A stretch of DNA of 64,000 bases from Gammaproteobacteria bacterium (GTDB lineage Bacteria > Pseudomonadota > Gammaproteobacteria > Arenicellales > JAANXG01). A program made the position numbers and the translations under genes. Below the pieces are notes generated by a model that did not search any database, was not told the origin of the DNA, and saw only the letters and a program-made list of their open reading frames with translations. The number at the start of each line of letters is the position of its first letter. Position 1 is the first letter of the stretch. Where the stretch lies: positions 1-64,000 of the forward strand of contig JAHEIO010000008.1 in assembly GCA_024639325.1 (NCBI GenBank), in the 5' to 3' direction. This document shows, one piece after another, positions 36,304-44,568 of the stretch.

Positions 36304-37500
36304 TCAAAACACTTCGCTGCCGTCGGGTTCGAAATGGGTCGTTTTATTCATTTTCAGTCGCACCGCGGACAATTCCTTGTACATCCGGAGCCGGGCGCGG
36401 CTTTGATTACCCAAAGGACGATGATCGTGCAAACAATGCCAGGGATTGATGGTTAAACGTTTTGCGAACTCAAATTGTGCGGCGGAATCGAATTTTTGTT
36501 TGGGAATATGAATAGTTGCCGCAGGAATAAACGGAGATATTTCTTCCGGCCATCGCACCGCGTTGTTTTCTATGGGCATTCGATGCGGGTCGGTTTGTAC
36601 CTGCAACAGAAAATCAAATTCCACGTCATGCTCGTCAAGCGTCCTCACCATGTTGTCGCGCAGATAGTTAAACGAGATCTTACCAAACGGAGCACCTGCA
36701 ATATCGCGCACAACTTCGGTCTTTGGAGCGTAGGAATAGACCATGGCTTGACCCTGGCCGAGCAGGTAGGGAACGCAGCTGAAATACCGGTGGCCCAACG
36801 GATTCAATATCGTCTCATTCCACAATGACTGCATAAAAAAATCAAGAATATGAGAATCCAGTGGATTGAAAAAATAAATCATGCCCAGATCGTGAAGACT
36901 CCAATACTGAAGTTTTGCATTCTCACGTGTATTTGGGGTCACAAACGTCGGGGTGCATATCGCAGGGAAGTCCTGGGTAAATTTTTCGTCGTCCAGCATT
37001 TTTTCGCCGGGTACCTCCATGATCTTCAAAGACATGCTGGCAAAGCCGATATCCCGTATATCCGCGGGCACATCGGGGCCAGGTCCTGCAAATCGTACGT
37101 ACGCGGGATAGCTGCGCACCTCGGCAAAAATACCTTTGCGCATATGCTCCGGCAGATCGTCACGGACGGTTACGGTCGCACGCACAATGCCGTGGGTTTT
37201 CGTATTTCCTCCACGTTCGTAAGCACCCGGTTTGAAATGGCCGCGCATTTGTTCCGCCATCAACTTGATAATGTCGTCGTTTGCCTGTTCTTCCCAGTCA
37301 AAATGCTTTTCTTCCGCCAACCCCAGTGCTTCGTCTTTGCGTCTGAAGTTAATCAAATATTGGATCACTTTGGCGGTCGGTTCCCGCGTAAACCTGTTCA
37401 ATGCGGGCCTGAAGAACGGCTCTAGGCGCCGCTCTATGTGCAGCAGCTCCTCGAAAACACGATGCATGAACCGCAGTAATTTGAAGAACAATTCTTTCAT
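36304..37500 (-). CDS. Catalase-fold haem protein (catalase-like, not classical catalase)
   Basis: 398 residues without signal peptide. Catalase-core features are visible: a MRGHFKPGAYERGGNTKTHGIVRATVTV segment where classical catalases have the distal His region, FAEVRSYPAYVRFAGPG, and C-terminal RLTINPWHCLHDHRPLGNQSRARLRMYKEL with the R...Y haem-ligand pattern. It is shorter than catalases and resembles the catalase-related group that includes allene oxide synthase-like and peroxide-shunt enzymes acting on fatty acid hydroperoxides. Its ATG overlaps the DyP stop (ATGA), so the two are translationally coupled. A lipid hydroperoxide role is suggested by the group and by the haem peroxidase nearby, but not shown. 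Confidence 0.8.
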   Translation of the reverse strand: MKELFFKLLRFMHRVFEELLHIERRLEPFFRPALNRFTREPTAKVIQYLINFRRKDEALGLAEEKHFDWEEQANDDIIKLMAEQMRGHFKPGAYERGGNTKTHGIVRATVTVRDDLPEHMRKGIFAEVRSYPAYVRFAGPGPDVPADIRDIGFASMSLKIMEVPGEKMLDDEKFTQDFPAICTPTFVTPNTRENAKLQYWSLHDLGMIYFFNPLDSHILDFFMQSLWNETILNPLGHRYFSCVPYLLGQGQAMVYSYAPKTEVVRDIAGAPFGKISFNYLRDNMVRTLDEHDVEFDFLLQVQTDPHRMPIENNAVRWPEEISPFIPAATIHIPKQKFDSAAQFEFAKRLTINPWHCLHDHRPLGNQSRARLRMYKELSAVRLKMNKTTHFEPDGSEVF

Positions 37501-39014
37501 TTGCCAGGGCCCGCAGACTCAGCTACATATTTCAAAGCACGTATGCCGGGGAGAAAGAAGTAGGCGCCGCCTCGCACGGTGACGAATTGCGGCATCCCGG
37601 TCAGGCACTTACGCGGACCCGAAAACTGTTGGATGCTGAAATTGTCTGTCGGGCTGCCGTCAATCAGGGGTTGTCGATTTCCCAGCAATGGGTCCGTTTC
37701 ATCTTGTAACCCATCGAACTTGCCATTGACTATCCAGGCATTCTGTACGAATTCGAATTGCCTGCTTATGTTGCCGCACAGGCAAATAAACTGCAGTCCG
37801 CGCTCGTCTCGATCGTCGATTGCCGCCACGGCATCGGCGGGTTTGAGCCTGAGTCCATAAGGTCGACCGCGGCGCAGCATCCGGTGGAAACGGGTCGAAG
37901 CAACCAGGTCTTCGGTTGGGCTATCGCGCCCGAAGCCCAGGATGCGTATCAGTCGCGAAATAGGCCCGGCTACGTCGGGTGGGAAGTCTCCGGTACGGGG
38001 ATTTGAGCGCCGGATATGTGCGCCAACAGGACACACCTGTCCCTTCGGGTCAGCGGCATAGTTGAAGTTGTTCAATTTGCTATGTTTTTCAGGAGTGCCG
38101 GCAACATCTCCCTTAACCGTTGGCATAAGCGGAGTACCGTCACGTTTACGTCCCACCATGGCCGCGGCCAGTTTCTTTCGATTTTTGCTATCGCCATCCG
38201 CGGCCTGATCAACATACTTCCAAAAACCAGGAACATCCTGTTGAAGTTGTCTTAAAACCAGGTAGGTGCCGTTTCGTCCCAAATCTTTCAACCGAGGGTT
38301 GTCTTCGGCGCCCGGTAAGATATCAGCCGGACCATCATCGGCGGACGTTATCAACGGCCGGTCCGTATAGTAGCCATATTCGTTGGGGTAACCGAGAACA
38401 ATTTCTCCGGCTGCAAGCAGGTTCGAGTATTGGTCCCGCCTGTGGGTATCCGTGCTCTGTTCACGATGCCAGTCGATCACCGGTTGACTGATCCCATCGG
38501 CAAAGCCGAACGGTTCATCTTTCACCCGCGTGTTGGTGGGCAGGATTTTTTGTATGAATGCCTGTTCGAATTGTCGACCGGTGACCTGCTGTTTCCAGGC
38601 ATCCAATCCTTTTTTGACGGCGTAAAGCATCAGCAGTGCATCCGGGATATCCTCCTCGCCCCCTCCCCAATCCCAGTATTCGGGAGCGTTTTTTCCGATA
38701 TCCCCAAGCCGCCTCGAGCGATTGGCGCTCGTCATCCCGGACAGAAACTCGTCGGAAAAACCCGCAATGACCGTTTCCCTTACTCCCAACTTTTGCAGGC
38801 CCGCGGCGGTAAATGCGATTTGCAGCGCCGTTTCCGGTCGGGACCTCTGCGGAGATTTTACAGCGGTGGTCACCGGCGCCTGCGCCAGCCATTGTTTTGC
38901 CAGTGCAGTGTCCCGTATTTTGAGCAACAGAAAACACGTTTCCACCATGTGAGCGTGGGCGAAGTGGACGATGCCTTGCACGTCGTCGAACTCGAATTCA
39001 GTATTGTCAAGCAT
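37497..39014 (-). CDS. DyP-type haem peroxidase
   Basis: I start at ATG 39014 (GGAAAG upstream). The frame is open to 39068, but that part lies inside a transposon-like element (39038-39307). 505 residues show the DyP pattern: FGFADGISQP (GxxDG with catalytic Asp), GAHIRRSNPR (proximal His region) and FICLCGNISRQFEFVQNAWI. No Tat signal is evident, so it is probably cytosolic or encapsulated. DyP enzymes oxidise dyes, phenols and haem-like substrates with H2O2. It is in an operon: 435-residue protein, then (element), then DyP, then catalase-like protein. Confidence 0.9.
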   Translation of the reverse strand: MLDNTEFEFDDVQGIVHFAHAHMVETCFLLLKIRDTALAKQWLAQAPVTTAVKSPQRSRPETALQIAFTAAGLQKLGVRETVIAGFSDEFLSGMTSANRSRRLGDIGKNAPEYWDWGGGEEDIPDALLMLYAVKKGLDAWKQQVTGRQFEQAFIQKILPTNTRVKDEPFGFADGISQPVIDWHREQSTDTHRRDQYSNLLAAGEIVLGYPNEYGYYTDRPLITSADDGPADILPGAEDNPRLKDLGRNGTYLVLRQLQQDVPGFWKYVDQAADGDSKNRKKLAAAMVGRKRDGTPLMPTVKGDVAGTPEKHSKLNNFNYAADPKGQVCPVGAHIRRSNPRTGDFPPDVAGPISRLIRILGFGRDSPTEDLVASTRFHRMLRRGRPYGLRLKPADAVAAIDDRDERGLQFICLCGNISRQFEFVQNAWIVNGKFDGLQDETDPLLGNRQPLIDGSPTDNFSIQQFSGPRKCLTGMPQFVTVRGGAYFFLPGIRALKYVAESAGPGK

Positions 39015-39037
39015 ACTATCTTTCCATCGGACAGGCC

Positions 39038-39307
39038 CTAGTGTACCCCGTCGTAAATTCTGTGACATTCAGCGAAGCGACAAGCATCCGAATTCAAGGC
39101 GCATTCGCGAAGCACTAGCGAGCTAATGGCAGCGGATGCAACGCCGAAGGCGGGTGTTTGTCGATTCGCCCTGCGGGAGTCCCCCAAAAACCACGGCTAC
39201 TGCGTTGCACCTCTGGCCAATATCCGGATATTGCCTGCGAGGCGCGCCTTGTCCCCGTGTTTTTGGGGGACTCTGAATGTCACAGAATTTACCACGGGGT
39301 ACACTAG
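39038..39307. mobile_element. 270-bp MITE with 35-bp terminal inverted repeats
   Basis: The left end (39038-39072) begins CTAGTGTACCCCGTCGTAAA and the right end (39273-39307) is its inverse with one mismatch in 35 bases. The outer CTAG at both ends suggests an IS5-type CTAG/YTAR or TA target duplication. Inside, a second inverted pair reads AGTCCCCCAAAAAC and GTTTTTGGGGGACT (about 39179 and 39258). No transposase frame is present. It sits between two co-directional genes; its right edge supplies the TAG stop of the gene ending at 39304. Confidence 0.8.
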
Positions 39308-40611
39308 ATCTCACCCAACCATTCCTCGAGTTCGTTGGCCTTTCGGAAACTGGTTTTCTCAAGTCCTTCACGAATTCTTGCGTTACGGGCAAGTTCCACC
39401 GCGTTGATGTCCGGGTAAGCTTTGTACCAGACGTCGGTGTAGTGTTGATGCCTGCGTAAAAAATACTTGAATTTTTGCTCGCGTTCCGCACCGTCCTTGA
39501 GTAGCCAGCGAGTTTTGGGCCAACCGACACCGTTGCTGAACACGATATTCAGACCCCAGCCAACCTTGTTGATGAAGTCGTCCATGTAGCTTTCCAGATC
39601 ACCGTCATAATTGCTGGCAAAAAACAATCTGCGCTTGTCATCCAAAAGGACCCAGCGGGCGAAATGAATAGTTTGTACTCGCGTAAGGTAGCCCCTGCTG
39701 TATATGTGACGAGCGGCGTAGTTCAGCCCAAATAGGAATAAAATCACGGCATATCTTCGAAATAACCCGGGCTTTACGTCTCCAAAGGCGCTGAATTGGT
39801 TGGTAATCAGTCTATCTTCCGCGTCCGCCAAGCGGGCAACCGCGTCTCTGTCGGGACGGGGCGCAATTTCCGGGTCCGAGCGTTCAAGCGAACGTAATTT
39901 TGCGGCTAGGAATGGCGACAATACCAACAGCAGGGGGGTGAAAAGAAGCAGCACCAGCGGTACGGTAATTTTGTGAATTAAATTACCCAGCCACCACACT
40001 AAAGGAGTCTCCGGTGCTTTCGTCAAGACGAGTCTGCCCTGTTTTACTTCGTCATGCACGAAATCGCGCAAGGATTGATTAATTTGTTGTGGCGTTAAGG
40101 TGTTATTCTCCTGCTGAATTGCTTCGAGTCGTTTTCTTAGCGCTTCATGCAAAGCGGCTTCCTCATGGATCTGCGTGACGGTCCTGCCTATCCAGTTGAT
40201 ATAATTCGCCGCTGGTTTTTTGTTGTTTCTCTTCATCCATTCCGAGAGAATTTCTCTTTCGGGATCGAAGTCATGACAATGAGCAAATAATTTTCTTAGT
40301 CCGGGGCCGGCACGTTCGGCCAATTCGGCAAGGCAAAGTTCAAACGGTCCATCACAATCGCCTAAAAATATCAGGGTAGGAGGCCAGGGACGGGGGGCCA
40401 CACCGTAGATATTTATGTCATCCGTTGTTTGCGCTTCGATGATGACAAAGCGCGCAACGTGTAAACGCTCAAACCGAGCGAAGGGAACCAGACCGTTTTG
40501 TGGATCTACAACACCTGGCGCTGAATTCATTGTGGCCAACAACGCGCGCAGCTGCTCTACCCTGTCGCGGTAGATTTCAGCGCAGACCATGAAGGTGGAC
40601 TGTGGGGTCAT
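39304..40611 (-). CDS. Uncharacterised membrane protein with DyP-fold-like N-terminus
   Basis: 435 residues. The N-terminal ~120 residues (RLHVARFVIIEAQ, LIFLGDCDGPFELCLAELAERAGPGLRKLFAHC) look like the ferredoxin-like alpha/beta fold shared with DyP peroxidases. A membrane hairpin lies about 215-242 (ITVPLVLLLFTPLLLVLSPFL). The C-terminal part has RVQTIHFARWVLLDDKRRLFFASNYDGDLESYMDDFINK and SNGVGWPKTRWLLKDG, motifs I associate with a conserved unnamed family next to DyP genes. No haem-ligand set is clear. It is first in the peroxide operon. The TAG stop comes from the inserted element, so the natural C-terminus may have been different. Confidence 0.75.
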   Translation of the reverse strand: MTPQSTFMVCAEIYRDRVEQLRALLATMNSAPGVVDPQNGLVPFARFERLHVARFVIIEAQTTDDINIYGVAPRPWPPTLIFLGDCDGPFELCLAELAERAGPGLRKLFAHCHDFDPEREILSEWMKRNNKKPAANYINWIGRTVTQIHEEAALHEALRKRLEAIQQENNTLTPQQINQSLRDFVHDEVKQGRLVLTKAPETPLVWWLGNLIHKITVPLVLLLFTPLLLVLSPFLAAKLRSLERSDPEIAPRPDRDAVARLADAEDRLITNQFSAFGDVKPGLFRRYAVILFLFGLNYAARHIYSRGYLTRVQTIHFARWVLLDDKRRLFFASNYDGDLESYMDDFINKVGWGLNIVFSNGVGWPKTRWLLKDGAEREQKFKYFLRRHQHYTDVWYKAYPDINAVELARNARIREGLEKTSFRKANELEEWLGEI

Positions 40612-40780
40612 ATTATGAGTCGATTTCCGAAGCCGTGACCATATTCAATTTTTGATGGTTTACCATCGCAATATCCGCTCCAGGTCACGGGTATTTTATT
40701 GCGCTAACCGAAATTTACCCAGGCTTTTTCCGGGGTGTGCGCTCAAATTATATAACAACGGCGCCCACGGACTTAAACCG

Positions 40781-41146
40781 CTACAGGTCGGTTTGGCGAC
40801 GAGCGGAATGCCGCCGCTGCCAATTACGCCGATCCGTTCCCAGCCAGGGCAGTTTGGTCGCCCGCCTGTCCTTGCCGCGCCGATCGCATGCAATATTTCT
40901 GAAACTCTTTCCAGGCATGCGTTCTTGTTCAGGCGTATCTGCAAAATTGGCCCCGGCAGCTGTTGTGAACAGCCCGTTTTCCGGGGCCAGATCCCTGCCC
41001 ATCCGACGGATCTCCTGCCAAGATCCGTCATTGATCAAACAGGAATCTTCAAGCCTCCGCAGTCCCCGCATGAATTCCTCCTTGTCGTGGAGCGCATGCA
41101 AGAGCGACAGCAGCCTGAGGTCCACTTTTTCGTCATTATGCCGCAT
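40781..41146 (-). CDS. Possible small uncharacterised gene, perhaps decayed
   Basis: A 121-residue frame with AGGA about 7 bases before ATG 41146. The first ~65 residues look like a real protein (MRHNDEKVDLRLLSLLHALH, then LRRLEDSCLINDGSWQEI). After about residue 75 composition turns Arg-rich and irregular, as if a frameshift had occurred; an overlapping minus frame to 40696 may hold the rest. No family recognised. Confidence 0.35.
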   Translation of the reverse strand: MRHNDEKVDLRLLSLLHALHDKEEFMRGLRRLEDSCLINDGSWQEIRRMGRDLAPENGLFTTAAGANFADTPEQERMPGKSFRNIACDRRGKDRRATKLPWLGTDRRNWQRRHSARRQTDL

Positions 41147-41637
41147 TGATGTTCCTACGCGGGCCAGACTATCCGGAAATACTCGGTAATTTTCGTCGCA
41201 ACAAATGAGTTAAGCTGGATATGCATTTATGGTACTTTAGATTTTCATCTCAACTAATATGGAAAGCCGTTGGAACGGGCTTGGCTTTAAGTTCCTAGGT
41301 CTTGCCGTTTGTTCGATGCACAATAACCTTCATTTGTAACGTAAGTATGTGGGAAAACCCACATCCGGGAATTGGAAAGGTCGATTACCATTTCGACGTT
41401 GATTGGAAACACTGCAGTAATTACGCAGCCATGTTCATATTGTATATTCGTTGTTCGTGAAAGGCGCAACGGTGGCCCGAACTTCCCGCCAGGCGGCCTC
41501 GAATCCCTGTCAAAGGCCGACAATGTTAAGGTATGGCGGCATCGCGGACATGCGGATGATGAAATGAACCGGCCGGCTTTTCCGTATAGCTCTGGACAGT
41601 TTTACACGACAACACAGTATTGCGTTGGGGAATCGAA
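41147..41637. other. Upstream region of the cytochrome gene with an 18-bp palindrome
   Basis: No convincing gene. A perfect hairpin ATGTGGGAAAACCCACAT lies at 41347-41364. It lacks a T-run, so it is more like an operator than a terminator; a role in control of the dihaem cytochrome gene 270 bases downstream is only possible. Confidence 0.4.
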
Positions 41638-44163
41638 ATGAAGACTAAGATCACTCGCATAGTAATCTCTATCATCGCTGTCGGTATTTTGGGACTCGCA
41701 AGTGCTACCGATCTGAGCGCCGGTAGTTCTGGAAATTCCGGCTGCGGTAAAGGTACGGGCAAGGTATTGGACGAGGCGCTTTGTGTGGGCCGGACCGCCG
41801 AATCCTTTCCGGCGGCGGACGAGGATTATTTTCGCGACATGGATTATGGCATCACTAAACGTCCCCAGGAAGTGGCGGCGGCGCTGGAACCATACCTGCC
41901 GGGAATCTCACCCGAAGATGCCGTCGCCGCCGTCGTAAAGGGACGCAATAATTGGATCGTCTGGAGCGGCGGCATCGATAGGATGTGGGACGTTCTCGCA
42001 GGGAACAGTGTAGGTGCTTTGGATATGCTCAAGGCGATCTCAAATCATCCTAGCTTGAAGTACAATCGCGACAACCGATGGTACAACCAGGGCCTGGTGA
42101 ACGAACCGTGCTTTGAAAAAGCCACGGGCCCAAGACAAGATCGTTATGGTTTGTGGTTGGACGTGCGAAGAGAGGGCTGCGGCCCTGATCCTTTTGAAAA
42201 CGAACAAAAATATCCCGGCGTAAGGATTGGCGCCCGTGGCGATAATATCGCGGTCGGCTCTTACTATGGATACGCCAGCGGCGTTATGGGTTTGCGGTTG
42301 TTTCCCAATCCCGAATTCGACGCGAAGGCTGAAGCAAATTGGGATCCGATTCGCTACTACGAAGATCCAAGCTATTATTTCGATAAGAAATTAGTTCGTC
42401 CTTATCGAGTGGCAATGACCTGTGGGTTTTGCCATGTCGGACCCAATCCAACGAATCCCCCGGACGACCCGGAAAATCCAGCATTCGAGAATCTCAATTC
42501 CAATCCGGGCGCCCAGTATTTTTGGGTTGACCGGATCCTAAATTGGGACCCCGATCCATCGAGTTTTCCCTATCAGTTATTTCATACTTCCAGACCCGGC
42601 GCGCTGGATACATCGCTCATTTCCACGGACTACATCAACAACCCGAGTAATATGAATGCGGTCTACAAATTGGGGGCGCGCATGGCCATGGCCAAGCGAT
42701 GGGGCAAGGAGACCATTGCGGACGGAGGCCTGGACAATAAACAATTCGACGAATTTGTTCCCGCGGGAAGCCCGCTGACAAGTTTTTACGAGGCGCCGGA
42801 TTCCGTGTGGACCCCTCGCGTTTTGAAAGACGGCGCGGATTCGGTGGGGGCGCTGGGTGCGCTGAATCGTGTTTTTATAAATATTGGGTTGTTTAGTGAG
42901 GAATGGTTCGAACACTTCAAACCGCTTATTGGCGGTGCGCCGTTCACCCCCTTCGAAATCGCGGTGGCCAATGAGAATTCGTCTTACTGGAACGCGACGG
43001 AAAATCAAACTACCGACCTTGCGCTATTTTTCCTGGCCGCATCGAGGCCGGATTTATTGGAAGACGCCCCGGGCGGGGATGCTTACCTGACCGAGGACGC
43101 GGCGCGTTTGGAAAAGGGGAAGACGGTATTCGCAGAACGTTGCGCGCGATGTCATTCAAGCAAACTCCCCGACAAGGCGTTTACATTCTTTCCCGACGAA
43201 GGCTGCGCCGGCTCGGGATATCTCCAATGCTGGAACGACTACTGGGCCTGGACTAAAACGGACGAGTTCAAGCGAAGCATGACCGAGCTTGCACTCGACT
43301 CGGATTTCGTTGAAGACAACTATCTTTCTACGGACCTGCGAATTCCCATTACGCTGTTAGAAACCAACGCGTGCCGGCCGCTTGGCACGAACGCCCTGGC
43401 CAACGATATTTGGGATAATTTCTCATCAAAGTCATACAAGGACCTTCCATCCGTCGGGACTATCACCGTGCATCACCCCATAAGCGGTGAACCACGAGAG
43501 TACTCGATGCCGGCCGGTGGTCGCGGTTATACGCGCGTACCGTCACTCACAAGCATTTGGTCCACCGCTCCGTTTTTATTAAACAATACGGTAGGCAAAT
43601 TCGATTGGCGCGGTTCGGTAGAGGGGCGGATGGTTTCGTTCAATGACTCAATTCAAAAAATGCTATGGCCTGAAAAGCGTGCAGGCGAGCGCCTGTATAA
43701 AACCGAATCCGGTAAGGATTTGCCCGGCGTGATCGATGTAACCACGGCAACCAGCTACCTGAGGGTGCCGGCGGGGTACTTGCCGACATTTCTCAAACGA
43801 TTAGGTGGTCCGTTGGAACGTTGGCTACCGTGGTTGTTCAGTGCCGATGGCATTCAGATTGGCCCCATCCCCAAGGGAACGCCGGTGAACTTGCTGTCGA
43901 ATCTGGATCTGGAAAAAAAACGCGAGGTTCTGAAAGTCCTGCTGAAAACAAAAAAAGAACTCAAGGCGCTTCCTCCCGATGCCTCCGATGAAGCGGCGCG
44001 CGAGCAATTCCGAGATTTGGTCGATCCCATGTTAGCCGTAAGCAAGTGCCCGGATTTCGTGGTCAACCGCGGCCACTATTTCGGCACGGATTACCAACCG
44101 GACGAACCCGGGCTAAACGATGATGATAAGTTGGCTTTGATCGAATTTCTCAAAACCTTGTAA
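41638..44163 (+). CDS. Exported dihaem c-type cytochrome protein
   Basis: ATG 41638 gives 841 residues with a signal peptide (about 1-29). Two haem c sites are visible: Cys262-Gly-Phe-Cys265-His266 and Cys502-Ala-Arg-Cys505-His506. The second lies in a cytochrome c domain (GKTVFAERCARCHSSKLPD). The first part (about 35-260) has aromatic-rich segments and no further known domain. The large size with widely spaced haems recalls exported di-haem oxidoreductases of the peroxidase/rubber-oxygenase type, but no exact family is certain. It faces the peroxide operon across about 1 kb and precedes a GMC oxidoreductase on the same strand, 405 bases on. A role as electron acceptor or peroxide partner is inferred. 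Confidence 0.82.
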   Translation: MKTKITRIVISIIAVGILGLASATDLSAGSSGNSGCGKGTGKVLDEALCVGRTAESFPAADEDYFRDMDYGITKRPQEVAAALEPYLPGISPEDAVAAVVKGRNNWIVWSGGIDRMWDVLAGNSVGALDMLKAISNHPSLKYNRDNRWYNQGLVNEPCFEKATGPRQDRYGLWLDVRREGCGPDPFENEQKYPGVRIGARGDNIAVGSYYGYASGVMGLRLFPNPEFDAKAEANWDPIRYYEDPSYYFDKKLVRPYRVAMTCGFCHVGPNPTNPPDDPENPAFENLNSNPGAQYFWVDRILNWDPDPSSFPYQLFHTSRPGALDTSLISTDYINNPSNMNAVYKLGARMAMAKRWGKETIADGGLDNKQFDEFVPAGSPLTSFYEAPDSVWTPRVLKDGADSVGALGALNRVFINIGLFSEEWFEHFKPLIGGAPFTPFEIAVANENSSYWNATENQTTDLALFFLAASRPDLLEDAPGGDAYLTEDAARLEKGKTVFAERCARCHSSKLPDKAFTFFPDEGCAGSGYLQCWNDYWAWTKTDEFKRSMTELALDSDFVEDNYLSTDLRIPITLLETNACRPLGTNALANDIWDNFSSKSYKDLPSVGTITVHHPISGEPREYSMPAGGRGYTRVPSLTSIWSTAPFLLNNTVGKFDWRGSVEGRMVSFNDSIQKMLWPEKRAGERLYKTESGKDLPGVIDVTTATSYLRVPAGYLPTFLKRLGGPLERWLPWLFSADGIQIGPIPKGTPVNLLSNLDLEKKREVLKVLLKTKKELKALPPDASDEAAREQFRDLVDPMLAVSKCPDFVVNRGHYFGTDYQPDEPGLNDDDKLALIEFLKTL

Positions 44164-44208
44164 CATAGCTGCTGAGCGCGAGAACGTAGAACTGGGAATC
44201 TCTGATTA

Positions 44209-44262
44209 ATCGCGGCGAGGGCGCCGCTCCTACAGCAGGAGGGGCGCCTCGCGCCGATTTCT
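44209..44262. repeat. GC-rich palindromic repeat
   Basis: Contains CGGCGAGGGCGCCGCTCCTA followed by AGGAGGGGCGCCTCGCGCCG, an imperfect palindrome of the REP type frequent in Gammaproteobacteria. It follows the cytochrome stop by 45 bases and may act in 3' end stability. Confidence 0.6.
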
Positions 44263-44340
44263 AGGGATTGCAATCATATGATTACCAATAATTCAGATGT
44301 TCCACAATATTCGAGGAAAACCTCGTCGATGCAAAATTTC

Positions 44341-44434
44341 GTCTTTGCGAACGTAGTGAAGCAATCCATAGCCATTCTCTATCGATAATAAATGGATTGG
44401 CCTTTCGCTCCGCTCCCTGCTGTGACGCTGTTGA
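44341..44434. repeat. MITE-like intergenic repeat (diverged copy)
   Basis: TTGCGAACGTAGTGAAGCAATCCAT at the left and ATGGATTGG...CGCTCCGCTCCCTG at the right form an inverted pair. It is related to the CATTGCGAG/AGCAATCCAG family at 31820-31940 and 57428-57530. The rest of the gap to 44568 holds nothing else clear. Confidence 0.5.
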
Positions 44435-44568
44435 TCTGGAATCCGTCGGGTTGAGCGCATGCAAATCATTTTGACACGAACGACGGTATCGTTTCCCGGC
44501 GTCGTTTCCCCGAGCTCTTTACCAGCGGTATATCAGGTATCGGCGGGCTAGTCAGCGGCCGCACATCA

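Noticed and set aside
39015-39068. Longer DyP start at 39068
   Set aside because: Most of these codons lie inside the transposon-like element; a better start is at 39014.
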